DNA of 64,000 bases from Chitinophaga agri. Lineage in GTDB: Bacteria; Bacteroidota; Bacteroidia; Chitinophagales; Chitinophagaceae. Where the stretch lies: assembly GCF_010093065.1 (NCBI RefSeq), contig NZ_CP048113.1, positions 6,900,001 to 6,964,000 on the forward strand, in the 5' to 3' direction. Below are positions 30,597 to 39,834 of the stretch, piece after piece. The translations under genes were made by a program, and so were the position numbers. The notes below the pieces were generated by a model that saw only the letters and a program-made list of their open reading frames with translations, was not told where the DNA came from and ran no database searches. Position 1 is the first letter of the stretch. Every line of letters starts with the position of its first letter.

Positions 30597-32783
30597 ATGA
30601 AGAAATTGTTTTGTTTGGTTTTTATCTTTTTAACCAGTTATGCCTATGGGCAGCTGCATACCACGGCTGCATATGACCTCATAAGAAGAGTAGTGCCGGC
30701 ACATCAGCAACAGTTCGTTGTACAGCCTTTACAGCAACAGGAAGACAAAGACGTTTTTGAAGTAGAAAGCAAAAATGGAAAGATCATTTTGAGGGGGAAT
30801 AATGGTGTGGCGATTGCAGCAGCGCTTTATTATTATCTGGAGGAGTATTGCCATTGTCAGATCACCTGGAATGGGACTAATCTGAAGTTGCCTGCTACAT
30901 TGCCTGTAGTCGACGGGAAGGTGAGGCATACAACACCATATACCTATCGTTACTACCTGAACTATTGTACTTTCAACTATAGCATGGCATGGTGGGACTG
31001 GACGCGTTGGGAGAAGGAGATTGACTGGATGGCATTACATGGCATTAATATGCCCCTTGCGATCACAGGAGAGGAATATACCTGGTACCTGGTGTATAAA
31101 GAGCTGGGATTTACCGATGAGGAGCTCGCAGGCTTTTTTAGCGGGCCAGCTTACACCGCCTGGTTCTGGATGGGTAATTTAGATGGATGGGGAGGTCCGC
31201 TACCCATGTCGTGGATAAAGTCTCATAGGGACTTACAGGTGAAGATATTGCAACGCCAGCGGGCTTTGGGAATGAAACCGGTATTGCCTGCATTTACCGG
31301 ACATGTACCGCCTGCTTTTAAGAAAAGATTTCCTGAGGCGAAGTTAAAGGCAACTAACTGGAAAAATGGTTTCGCGGATACCTATATCCTTGATGCCGAA
31401 GATCCACTGTTTGCGCAGATAGGAAAGAAGTTCCTCGAAGTACAGACCCGGTTGTATGGTACTGACCACCTATATTCTGCTGATACCTTTAATGAGAATG
31501 AACCGCCATCAAATGATTCTCTGTTTTTGTCACAGCTGAGCGCCAGAATATACGATGGTATGCGGCAGGCAGATACGGCTGCAATATGGGTGATGCAGGG
31601 ATGGCTATTTTATAGTGATCGTAAGTTCTGGGGCGCACCGCAGATAGCGGCGTTGCTCAATGCGGTACCCGACGATAAGATGATCCTGCTGGATTTAGCT
31701 GCGGAAATAGAGCCTGTCTGGAAGCGGACCGCCTCATTTTATGGTAAACCATGGATATGGAATATGCTGAATAACTTCGGTGGAAACGTCAATCTTTTTG
31801 GGCGTATGGACGGGGTAGCCGCCGGACCGGCGTTGGCATTAAAAGATACTGCTTCCGGGCGTCTGCGGGGTATTGGTTTAACAATGGAAGCGATTGAGCA
31901 AAATCCCGTGATGTATGAGTTGATGATGCAGCATACCTGGCAGTCCGATCCGATAATCATTCATGAGTGGCTGGAAAAATATGTTCTGAACAGGTATGGT
32001 ACTAAAGACACCAGTCTTGTCCGGGCATGGGACATACTGCGACGGACGGTGTATAATGGTCAGCTTATCAGGGATGGAGCTGAGTCTATCGTAACGGGCA
32101 GGCCGACCCTGGATTCTACCACCGAATGGACCCGCACCAAATTAAACTATAACCGGAATGAACTGTTGCCTGCATGGGATCTTTTTATTGCAGCGGCTGG
32201 AAATGGCGCGAAGGCAGATGGGTTCCAATATGACCTGGTAGATATTACAAGGCAGGTATTGGCTAATTATGCCCATCCTTTGCAGCAGATGTGGGTGAAG
32301 GCATATAATGAAAAGGATAGCGCCGCCTTTCAGCTGTACAGTAAGCAGTTTATTACTTTGATCTATGACATGGACCGGCTGCTGGCTACGAGAAAGGATT
32401 TCATGCTTGGTCCATGGTTATCTTCCGCCAATAAGTGGGGGACGAATGAAAAAGAGAAAGCGTTGTATGAACGAAATGCGCGTGACCTCATTACATTATG
32501 GGGAGATGCGAACAGTCCGTTACACGAATATTCCAACAGACAGTGGAGCGGTTTGCTTAACGACTTTTATGCACAGAGATGGATACAGTTCTTGGATATG
32601 TTGCAATTATCCCTGAGGGCAGGAGCGCCGGCTGATTTCAATGGATTTGAAGCGCGAATAAAGCAATGGGAGTGGCAGTGGGTGAACAGGCGGAATAAAT
32701 TTACTGATATACCAGTTGGAAATAGTATTGCCATAGCGATGGAGATGTATAAATTATATCGTCCTAAATATGCCCAGCGATGA
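30597..32783 (+). CDS. Alpha-N-acetylglucosaminidase, GH89 (NAGLU-like)
   Basis: A 728-residue secreted enzyme related to human lysosomal NAGLU. The signal peptide MKKLFCLVFIFLTSYAYG begins at ATG 30597; an upstream ATG at 30558 would place 13 poor residues before it. GH89 landmarks are YRYYLNYCTFNYSMAWWDW, WMALHGINMPLAITGEEY, the acid Glu in DTFNENEPPS (about residue 300), WIWNMLNNFGGNVNLFG, and the probable nucleophile Glu in GIGLTMEAIEQNPVMYELM (about 431). It removes terminal alpha-linked GlcNAc. Its last 4 bases overlap the start of the acyltransferase gene, implying translational coupling. Confidence 0.93.
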   Translation: MKKLFCLVFIFLTSYAYGQLHTTAAYDLIRRVVPAHQQQFVVQPLQQQEDKDVFEVESKNGKIILRGNNGVAIAAALYYYLEEYCHCQITWNGTNLKLPATLPVVDGKVRHTTPYTYRYYLNYCTFNYSMAWWDWTRWEKEIDWMALHGINMPLAITGEEYTWYLVYKELGFTDEELAGFFSGPAYTAWFWMGNLDGWGGPLPMSWIKSHRDLQVKILQRQRALGMKPVLPAFTGHVPPAFKKRFPEAKLKATNWKNGFADTYILDAEDPLFAQIGKKFLEVQTRLYGTDHLYSADTFNENEPPSNDSLFLSQLSARIYDGMRQADTAAIWVMQGWLFYSDRKFWGAPQIAALLNAVPDDKMILLDLAAEIEPVWKRTASFYGKPWIWNMLNNFGGNVNLFGRMDGVAAGPALALKDTASGRLRGIGLTMEAIEQNPVMYELMMQHTWQSDPIIIHEWLEKYVLNRYGTKDTSLVRAWDILRRTVYNGQLIRDGAESIVTGRPTLDSTTEWTRTKLNYNRNELLPAWDLFIAAAGNGAKADGFQYDLVDITRQVLANYAHPLQQMWVKAYNEKDSAAFQLYSKQFITLIYDMDRLLATRKDFMLGPWLSSANKWGTNEKEKALYERNARDLITLWGDANSPLHEYSNRQWSGLLNDFYAQRWIQFLDMLQLSLRAGAPADFNGFEARIKQWEWQWVNRRNKFTDIPVGNSIAIAMEMYKLYRPKYAQR

Positions 32784-33919
32784 GTAAACAGACTGGAGGA
32801 AGATTGGTATCACTTGACGCATTACGGGGCTTTGATATGTTCTGGATCATGAGTGGTGAGCATATTATTCATGAGTTGGCAAAGGCTACGAACTGGCCGG
32901 TATTCCGGGTCATGTCGGCGCAACTGCATCATACGGTATGGAATGGTTTCACCTTCTATGATATGATATTTCCGCTGTTCCTGTTTATTTCGGGTATATC
33001 AATGCCTTATTCCATGCAGAAGAAGGTGCAATTGGCAGGTGTCGGTGAAGCTTTCGAATTGCCCTGGAAAGATAAAAAGGCATTGTATCTCTCCATGTTG
33101 CGGAGGACCCTCCTGCTGATCATACTTGGATGTATTGTGAATGGCTTACTGGCTTTCAGGGGGTATGAGCAGACCCGGTTTGCCAGCGTATTGGGACGTA
33201 TCGGTCTCGCCTGGTTCTTTGCCGGCCTGATATATTTAAATAATGATGTACGGAAGCAGCTATGTTATCTGGTGGCGATACTGTCAGGATACTGGGCGAT
33301 GATGGAATTTATTCCCGTACCAGGTTATGGCGCGGGTGTACTGACAATGGAGGGATCTTTTGAGTCTTATGTTGACAGGCTATTACTTCCGGGTAAGTTA
33401 CATGATGGCATACACGATCCGGAAGGTATCATGTCCACTATCCCGGCTGTGGGAACAGCGCTGATGGGTATATTGACCGGCACATTTCTCCGGGATGGGA
33501 AGTTCAGTATGCGGGAGAAAGCCTGCTTTCTTTTCGCTGCCGGGATTGGTTTCGTCTTACTCGGCTTGTTATGGGACACGGTTTTCCCAATAAACAAGCG
33601 CTTATGGACAAGCTCTTTTGTTGTATATACAGCAGGGTGGAGTCTGCTGCTATTATCTATCTTCTATTGGGTTATAGATGTTGCAGGATTTCAGCGTTGG
33701 GCCTTTCTATTTATTATAATCGGTACAAATTCCATACTTATTTATATGTGTGCGGAGGGACTGGTGAACTTTAAGTATACTGCCGACTATATTTTTGGAG
33801 GGGCGATCCGGCACCTGCCTTTGTTATGGCAACCGGTATTGGCTGCGATGTCGGTTACTTTTGTGCAATTAATATTATTGTATATTTTGTATAGGAATAA
33901 GCTCTTTCTGAAAATATAG
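32780..33919 (+). CDS. DUF5009 membrane acyltransferase, HGSNAT-like
   Basis: A 379-residue polytopic inner-membrane protein (about ten hydrophobic helices). The N-terminal motif RLVSLDALRGFDMFWIM and HTVWNGFTFYDMIFPLFLFISG align with lysosomal heparan-alpha-glucosaminide N-acetyltransferase (HGSNAT). His51 (HTVWNG) sits where HGSNAT has its proposed acetyl-accepting histidine (HASWNG). The family is DUF5009/acyltransferase-3-like. The 4-base ATGA overlap with the GH89 gene links the two. Inference: it could acetylate terminal glucosamine in the periplasm with cytosolic acetyl-CoA, producing the GH89 substrate. Confidence 0.85.
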   Translation: MSKQTGGRLVSLDALRGFDMFWIMSGEHIIHELAKATNWPVFRVMSAQLHHTVWNGFTFYDMIFPLFLFISGISMPYSMQKKVQLAGVGEAFELPWKDKKALYLSMLRRTLLLIILGCIVNGLLAFRGYEQTRFASVLGRIGLAWFFAGLIYLNNDVRKQLCYLVAILSGYWAMMEFIPVPGYGAGVLTMEGSFESYVDRLLLPGKLHDGIHDPEGIMSTIPAVGTALMGILTGTFLRDGKFSMREKACFLFAAGIGFVLLGLLWDTVFPINKRLWTSSFVVYTAGWSLLLLSIFYWVIDVAGFQRWAFLFIIIGTNSILIYMCAEGLVNFKYTADYIFGGAIRHLPLLWQPVLAAMSVTFVQLILLYILYRNKLFLKI

Positions 33920-34047
33920 CGGGAGGGTTATGCGTCGTCTGCCCGGCAGCGTGTTAGGACGAGATCGTGTTTAGATTTCCACGAAGGAGCATTAGCTGTA
34001 TTACAGGTGGACGAATTGACATTGTTTTCATAATAAAATATTTCACG

Positions 34048-35697
34048 TTGAACAGAAGAACGCTTTTAAAACAACTTGGTCTGGCTATTCCGGCAGCCAT
34101 GATAAACATGGAGCTTCGCGCTTCGGATGCTACATTGGGTTATCCGGAGGAAATGATGACAGGGCCTTTTAAACCCACCTGGCCATCTTTGCAACAGTAC
34201 GCTACTCCTGACTGGTTTCGTAACGCCAAATTTGGGATATGGGCGCACTGGGGACCTCAGTGTCAGCCGGAAAACGGTGATTGGTATGCCAGGGAAATGT
34301 ATATGGAAGGTAATCATCATTACAATTTCCATCTGAAGAAATATGGTCATCCGTCCGTCTTCGGATTCAAAGATGTGATCAACGAATGGAAGGCGGAGCT
34401 ATGGGATCCGGAGTCGCTGCTGTCATTGTACAAGGATGCTGGCGCGAAATATTTTGTAGCCCTTGCTAATCACCATGACAATCTGGACCTCTATCAGAGT
34501 AAATATCAGCCGGCATGGAATAGTGTAAAGGTCGGACCTAGGAAAGACGTGATCGGTGGATGGGCGAAAGCTGCAAGAAAACAGGATATACGTTTCGGTG
34601 TGAGCGTGCATGCTGCTCATACCTGGAGTTGGATGGAAACCGCACAGCGCGCAGATAAAACGGGCCCATTTGCCGGTGTACCCTACGATGGAAAGGTAAC
34701 CAGGAAGGATGGGAAAGGAAAATGGTGGGATGGGATGGACCCGCAGGACTTGTATGCCCAGAATCATCCGCTGAGTGAAAATAGTTATGATGACGGAATG
34801 ATCCATCGTCAATGGAACTGGGGCAATGGGGTAACTCCTCCTTCAAAAGCGTACTGCGATAAATTCCTTAACCGCACGATCGATCTGATTAACCGTTATG
34901 ATCCGGATCTGCTGTATTTTGACGACACCGCTCTTCCGCTGTGGCCCGCCAGTGATGCAGGGCTGAAGATAGCAGCACACTATTATAATCGTAGTATACA
35001 GCAGAAAGGAGCATTGGATGTTGTGATCAATGGTAAAATCCTGGATGAGCAGCAACGGAAATGCATGGTGTGGGATATAGAACGTGGCCAAAGCAATAAC
35101 AGTGAACCCCTGCCGTGGCAGACATGCACCTGCATTGGGGCGTGGCATTATGACCGCGGCATCTATGACAGGCATGGATATAAAAGCGCAGGAACAGTTG
35201 TTCAGACGCTGGTAGATGTTGTTAGTAAAAATGGCAATCTGCTGTTGAGTATTCCAGTCAGAGGTAATGGTACTATCGATGAAGATGAAAGAATGATCGT
35301 AGAAGAAATAGGCCGCTGGATGAAGGCAAATGGCGAAAGTATTTTTGATACGAGGCCCTGGAAGATATTCGGTGAGGGGCCGGCTATGGAGCAGTCAGCA
35401 CCGCTTAGTGCACAGGGATTTAACGAAGGGAAAGGAAAGGAATTTACGGAGCAGGATATTAGATTTGTGGTGAAGGGAAATGTCTTGTACGCAACCGCAA
35501 TGCGCTGGCCGGAGAATGGTAAGCTGACTATAAAATCGTTGGCAGCTGGTAATGAGTTGTATGCGAGGGAGATCAGCAAAGTGACTTTAGTGGCGTCGGA
35601 TAGTGTGTTGTCGTTTAAGAGGACGGAGAATGGGTTGGAGGTTGAATTGCCGGAGAGAAAGGAGTTTGGATATGCTGTTGCATTGAGGATTGTTTGA
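34048..35697 (+). CDS. Alpha-L-fucosidase, GH29
   Basis: A 549-residue exported enzyme. The family fold is seen in TPDWFRNAKFGIWAHWGPQCQPENGDWYAREMY, AGAKYFVALANHHDNLDLYQSKY, FGVSVHAAHTWSW, DPDLLYFDDTALPLWPA (the second-last Asp region is the expected nucleophile) and NGNLLLSIPVRGNGTID, all GH29-type. The TTG start at 34048 gives MNRRTLLKQLGLAIPAA, a Tat-like twin-arginine signal. The frame is open back to GTG 33967, which would put 27 unusual residues ahead of it, so TTG is preferred. It lies 128 bases after the acyltransferase gene and is the last gene of the PUL. Confidence 0.85.
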   Translation: MNRRTLLKQLGLAIPAAMINMELRASDATLGYPEEMMTGPFKPTWPSLQQYATPDWFRNAKFGIWAHWGPQCQPENGDWYAREMYMEGNHHYNFHLKKYGHPSVFGFKDVINEWKAELWDPESLLSLYKDAGAKYFVALANHHDNLDLYQSKYQPAWNSVKVGPRKDVIGGWAKAARKQDIRFGVSVHAAHTWSWMETAQRADKTGPFAGVPYDGKVTRKDGKGKWWDGMDPQDLYAQNHPLSENSYDDGMIHRQWNWGNGVTPPSKAYCDKFLNRTIDLINRYDPDLLYFDDTALPLWPASDAGLKIAAHYYNRSIQQKGALDVVINGKILDEQQRKCMVWDIERGQSNNSEPLPWQTCTCIGAWHYDRGIYDRHGYKSAGTVVQTLVDVVSKNGNLLLSIPVRGNGTIDEDERMIVEEIGRWMKANGESIFDTRPWKIFGEGPAMEQSAPLSAQGFNEGKGKEFTEQDIRFVVKGNVLYATAMRWPENGKLTIKSLAAGNELYAREISKVTLVASDSVLSFKRTENGLEVELPERKEFGYAVALRIV

Positions 35698-35930
35698 TTC
35701 ATAGTGATTGGGAGATGGCGTGGATGGAGGTGTGTTATATAGCAGGAAGATGGTACAGATGTCGTGTTAAAACCCGATCATTGTGATCGAAGATAACATG
35801 AGGACGCCAGTACGAAGTAGGTTCTTACATCGTTTATGGTGTTTGCCGGGAGATAAAAGCAGGTATAATAACGTATGTGGATAGGGTGTTCCTAATCCTT
35901 CAATGATAATGGCGTACCGAAGATATGGTG

Positions 35931-36587
35931 TTAGTTGACCAGGATTTGGGATGTATATTGTATGATGAAACTTTTGAGGAAGTCGTCAATGGTTTCTTCT
36001 TCCATTTGTTCCTGTTGTAACAGGGATGTTTTGAGTCGTTGGTATTCATCTGTTTTCTTAAAGGCCAGGAATTGTTTGCTTTTAAACGCTTCGTATTGGC
36101 TGGCGCTGAGGTTTTTATCTTTTTTCACATCTCCTTTGTTTATTTCCAACAGGATGTAGTGTTCATAGGTGGATCCGTATCCCATATGCACATAGTTGAC
36201 AAGTTTGCCATAAGGGATGACCAATAAGCCTGTCTGCCAGTCGACTTTGATATGCGTTTGTCCGGGGAAAACCTGTTCCATGACACTTTGGAATTTTGTA
36301 TCGTATCTACCTTTACTGGTAGTGTCTCTCACTTCGATCTCTATATCCTTAAGGTAAAGACTTCCATTGCTTACTTCGAACGTCGCAACGTATCCACGCC
36401 ATAGTGCTGTGGATCCGATGCCTCCGCGGGGACGTTTATCTGGGTGACTGGTAAAGTAACTTTCCATGGGATTACTATGCATATCATATTCCTTCCCCTT
36501 GTAGATGATCTTATCCGGATATTGGGCGGTGGCGAAAACGGTGACCTTTAAAAAGAGTGTCAGTAGCAAAGTGAGTAATAGTTTCAT
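35931..36587 (-). CDS. Secreted hypothetical protein
   Basis: A 218-residue protein with a signal peptide (MKLLLTLLLTLFLKVTVFATAQ). The mature part contains YPDKIIYKGKEYDMHSNPMESYF and long alternating stretches, ending in a helical, Glu/Gln-rich C-terminus (LLQQEQMEEETIDDFLKSF). No family is recognised. It stands alone on the minus strand between the PUL and the ABC operon, with 233 empty bases on the PUL side. Confidence 0.65.
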   Translation of the reverse strand: MKLLLTLLLTLFLKVTVFATAQYPDKIIYKGKEYDMHSNPMESYFTSHPDKRPRGGIGSTALWRGYVATFEVSNGSLYLKDIEIEVRDTTSKGRYDTKFQSVMEQVFPGQTHIKVDWQTGLLVIPYGKLVNYVHMGYGSTYEHYILLEINKGDVKKDKNLSASQYEAFKSKQFLAFKKTDEYQRLKTSLLQQEQMEEETIDDFLKSFIIQYTSQILVN

Positions 36588-36920
36588 TTATTCTTTTTTT
36601 ATGAGATGCAAATTACGCCTGGATTCCATAAATGTAATTTCCGTCGATTAATAAGTGTTTAGAAGATTGGTTGATCTTTTGACCGTAAAATGATGATTGA
36701 GGCAATAAAAGGTAGTACATGCAAATAAAGTCGTAGTGGCTTCAATTTTGTTTGGTAAACAGGATGTAAATTTAAAATGGCCCTGTAAATCAATTTATTA
36801 CAGGGCCTTTGCTTGCCAATTGCCGGAATAATTGAACCACTTAATTGTGGTATTGCTAAGTTAAGCCATGAAGGCTGGGTTCATTCCGGAAGGATTCATT
36901 GAAAATTATCTGTTAAGAAG
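36588..36920. other. 333-base gap with the ABC operon terminator
   Basis: No gene is seen. It carries the hairpin at 36779-36807 and a smaller dyad near 36837-36852. Confidence 0.5.
36771..36807 (-). terminator. Probable terminator of the ABC/NEW3 operon
   Basis: A 10-bp perfect stem GGCCCTGTAA / TTACAGGGCC (36779-36788 with 36798-36807, 9-base loop), followed on the minus strand by ATTTTAAATTT. It is 114 bases past the permease stop. Confidence 0.6.
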
Positions 36921-37973
36921 TTAGCTTCTGATCTCACGCCGCATGAACAGGTAGTAGGTCCATGCAAAGCAGACGGTAGTAGCTGCAAGTAGCCCGCTTA
37001 CCTGAGGCCATATAATCATTAGACTTTCTCTAAACGGCAGGGGTGCAGGTACAGCACCTGCCATTTCTTCCATAGTTACCGGACCCAGGCTGCGAACGGA
37101 AGGTATGAGTAAGGTAGTAGTGGCATCTGTGTAAAGCTGACCAGGTGCTATTCTCAATAGGTTCAAGATCATATTTTCATACCAGATGAGCTGCTCCGAC
37201 GGTAGTATCTCAGGATTTGCCGGCAGAATGGCCCTTACTAACAGTTTAATAAGGAGCTGGTAAAATACGGTGAGGAAGATCCATATTCCAATGGCTGTTA
37301 GAGCTGCTGTTGCAGCCTGCCTGAAGCGCACAGACAGATGGATGGAAAGCGCCAGCCAGAAAGCAACATATAAGATGCTGAAGGCGGTGAAAGCGAAAAT
37401 TCTCAGGGCTTCCTGTGGTTCCATTCGCACACCGGTGAAGAATAATCCTCCTCCTACCATTAGCAATATCAGCGACGTAAAGAAGACGGTGACAACCAGG
37501 CCAGCGCTTACAAACTTAGAAAGCAGAAGGTTGTCCCGATATACGGGTTGTGCCATGATCCTGGCGAGCGTACCACTGCTCTGTTCTCTATTCACTGCAT
37601 CAAAGCCAAGACTAATACCGAGTAGCGGTCCCAGGAAGCTGATAAACACATGAAAGGGCGGCACTACTTTGTCAGTAGCGGTAAGCAGCTTTAAATAGAG
37701 AAAAGTGTGATCAGGGTCGCTCAGATTGCCGGTGGCAGCTCCAATGTTAGAAAGCGATACGTACATGGCGGTTACGAATGTAAGCACGATGAGCGACATC
37801 AGAACGATCAGGCGCCAGCTACGTATGTGGTCTGCAATCTCCTTACTTACCATTATGCTGAACGGAGAAGGCGTTTGCCGGACGGTAGGCCTGTTACTGC
37901 TCCCTTTGTTTGTAAGAGACAGTCCAGTGAAGGAAACTGGCGGACGTTTAATGAGTTGTAGTTTCAGCTGCAT
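36921..37973 (-). CDS. ABC-2 type transporter permease
   Basis: A 350-residue inner-membrane permease with about six helices (IVLMSLIVLTFVTAMYVSL, FHVFISFLGPLLGISLGFD, AGLVVTVFFTSLILLMVGGG, TAFSILYVAFWLALSIHLSV, LTAIGIWIFLTVFYQLLIKL and a C-terminal helix). The MAQPVYRDNLLLSKF segment following EQSSGTLARI is characteristic of ABC-2 (NosY-like) permeases. The start overlaps the 3' end of the ATPase gene by 26 bases from ATG 37973, or 56 bases from ATG 38003. It pairs with the upstream ATPase. Confidence 0.85.
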   Translation of the reverse strand: MQLKLQLIKRPPVSFTGLSLTNKGSSNRPTVRQTPSPFSIMVSKEIADHIRSWRLIVLMSLIVLTFVTAMYVSLSNIGAATGNLSDPDHTFLYLKLLTATDKVVPPFHVFISFLGPLLGISLGFDAVNREQSSGTLARIMAQPVYRDNLLLSKFVSAGLVVTVFFTSLILLMVGGGLFFTGVRMEPQEALRIFAFTAFSILYVAFWLALSIHLSVRFRQAATAALTAIGIWIFLTVFYQLLIKLLVRAILPANPEILPSEQLIWYENMILNLLRIAPGQLYTDATTTLLIPSVRSLGPVTMEEMAGAVPAPLPFRESLMIIWPQVSGLLAATTVCFAWTYYLFMRREIRS

Positions 37974-38922
37974 TGTTTTCAAAATATTTTTGATAGATGT
38001 CATCTAAACTATAGTCTTTTTTGTGTACGCCGGTAATATCACATCCGTTTTCAACCAGCAGGCGGACGATGGCAGGTGTGATATCATGGGTGCAGGTAAA
38101 GACAAGATCTTTGTCTTGCACGTTCACTTCTTTCACGGCATCCAGTCCTGAAAAGATCGCCATGTGTGGCCATGGTTGCGGGACCGGAGCCGTCAGGGTT
38201 ACTGTAGTCGTATGGCCACCCTCGTTCAGCATACTGCCTGAAAGGGTATTGATATTACCTTCTACTTCCAGTTTACCATTTACGAAGATTCCAACACGAT
38301 CACATACCTGCTGTACATGGTGCAGATGATGAGAGGAGATCAATACGGTAATTCCCCGTTGTCTGCTGAGCTGCTTGATCAGTATCAGAAATTCCCTGAC
38401 ACCTGTTGGATCGATACCTAGTGTAGGTTCGTCGAGAATGATTACTGCAGGGTCTTTGATTAGCACATCTGCCAGCCCCAGTCTTTGTTTCATGCCCCGG
38501 GAAAATGTGGAAGTCTTTTTATCAGCATCGCCTGCAAGACCTACCAACGCCAATGTTTCCATGCACTTCTTCCTGATTTCATGTTCTGGCAAACCATTCA
38601 AACGGGCGATGTATAGCAGGTTTTCGAGGGCGGTCATGTTATCGTAGAATCCAACACTGTCTGGCATATAACCTACGCTGCGTTTGACGGCGATAGGTGA
38701 GCGGGTCGCATTATATCCGCACACGTGAACGGTACCCGCCGTAGGTTCTGTAAGGCCCAGCATCATGAGAATGGTAGTGGTTTTACCAGCCCCATTTGGC
38801 CCTAACAGACCGAAGATCTCGCCTTTGTAGATGGTGAGATCCAGGTCGTCCACTGCTTTTTTCTTCCCATAGCATTTCGTCAACCCTTTCAGTTGTATGA
38901 CAGGATCATTTATCTGTAACAT
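37948..38922 (-). CDS. ABC transporter ATP-binding protein
   Basis: A 324-residue ATPase: Walker A GPNGAGKTTTILMM, Q-loop region GYMPDSVGFYDNMTALENL, signature FSRGMKQRLGLADV, Walker B PAVIILDEPTLGID, and switch His in VLISSHHLHHVQ. The C-terminal about 100 residues form the accessory domain usual for ABC-2 exporter ATPases. It sits in the middle of a three-gene unit, after the NEW3 protein and before the permease, so it probably powers export rather than import. Confidence 0.93.
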   Translation of the reverse strand: MLQINDPVIQLKGLTKCYGKKKAVDDLDLTIYKGEIFGLLGPNGAGKTTTILMMLGLTEPTAGTVHVCGYNATRSPIAVKRSVGYMPDSVGFYDNMTALENLLYIARLNGLPEHEIRKKCMETLALVGLAGDADKKTSTFSRGMKQRLGLADVLIKDPAVIILDEPTLGIDPTGVREFLILIKQLSRQRGITVLISSHHLHHVQQVCDRVGIFVNGKLEVEGNINTLSGSMLNEGGHTTTVTLTAPVPQPWPHMAIFSGLDAVKEVNVQDKDLVFTCTHDITPAIVRLLVENGCDITGVHKKDYSLDDIYQKYFENNAAETTTH

Positions 38923-38967
38923 GATATGTTTTGTTGTTATGGAAACGTATGTTTGATGGAGATGCTG

Positions 38968-39834
38968 TTACCTCCTACCGTACTTGCGGATGAGATACCA
39001 GACAATGCCAATGGCCACTAAAATAATGAGGATGCCAAGCCATCCCGCAAGCAGGGACGTTTTTACTGTGATACGGAAAGCAGCCTGCGCGTTGCTTTCC
39101 TGGCTCTTTACGTTGAAGGTAATAGCATAGTCACCGGCAATGGTTTTGTCGGGCACACTTATTTTGGCTATCACTTCCTGTGAGGCATCCGGGTTCAGTT
39201 GCTGGAGCTTTGCAGGCTCAAACGTGCATGTCCACTGCGGAGGAAGCTGTGCGGAGTGCTCGAGTTCTTTCAGGGGTAGCGTACCGGTATTTTTCACTGT
39301 AAGGTGGATCTCCTGGTGTGCACCGGCAGTGACTTCATCACTCAGGCGGCCGGTAGGTGTTGTAAGCGTGACAGCGTAATTGCCTTTTACAACGGCCTCA
39401 AGCTCTAATTGTAGTGTATCATGGCTGGATACCGCGTGGACCGGAATTTTATACTTGCCCGGTTTTACGTTTGGTGAAGGATTCACTTCTACGGATAGCT
39501 CTTCAGACTTGGCGCCTGTTAAATTGAGTGCGGTGACCGGCATCCCCTGGACACGGAAGCCTACCATCCAGCCGGCGGGAACCGCTGCTGAGAGTTGATA
39601 GACTAAGGGCGTAGTGCCGGGATTACGTAGGGTGGCATTATAACGGAACGTTTCATTGGCCGCAGCCTCGATGTTCATAAGCCTTACGGTGAAATTGTCA
39701 GTAGACTGCGGAGGAGAAGGTACTTTTTCCGCTTTTACAAGTGTGTGCGCTGCGAAAAAAACGATGCATAAACAATAGGAAAAGCGCCTCTTAAAAGATC
39801 TGGGCGAACGGGTAAATAGTAATTCTGTTAACAT
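38968..39834 (-). CDS. NEW3-domain membrane-anchored protein of the ABC operon
   Basis: A 288-residue protein with an N-terminal signal segment (FSYCLCIVFFAAHTLVKA) and two NEW3/Ig-like domains (about 45-135 and 150-255; RYNATLRNPGTTPLVYQL, VNPSPNVKPGKYKIPVHAV, HLTVKNTGTLPLKEL, VPDKTIAGDYAITFNVKS). A C-terminal transmembrane helix (GWLGILIILVAIGIVWYLI) ends in basic KYGRR. It should face the periplasm and is the first gene of the exporter operon. Related NEW3-ABC operons exist in many bacteria; the cargo is unknown. Confidence 0.82.
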   Translation of the reverse strand: MLTELLFTRSPRSFKRRFSYCLCIVFFAAHTLVKAEKVPSPPQSTDNFTVRLMNIEAAANETFRYNATLRNPGTTPLVYQLSAAVPAGWMVGFRVQGMPVTALNLTGAKSEELSVEVNPSPNVKPGKYKIPVHAVSSHDTLQLELEAVVKGNYAVTLTTPTGRLSDEVTAGAHQEIHLTVKNTGTLPLKELEHSAQLPPQWTCTFEPAKLQQLNPDASQEVIAKISVPDKTIAGDYAITFNVKSQESNAQAAFRITVKTSLLAGWLGILIILVAIGIVWYLIRKYGRR

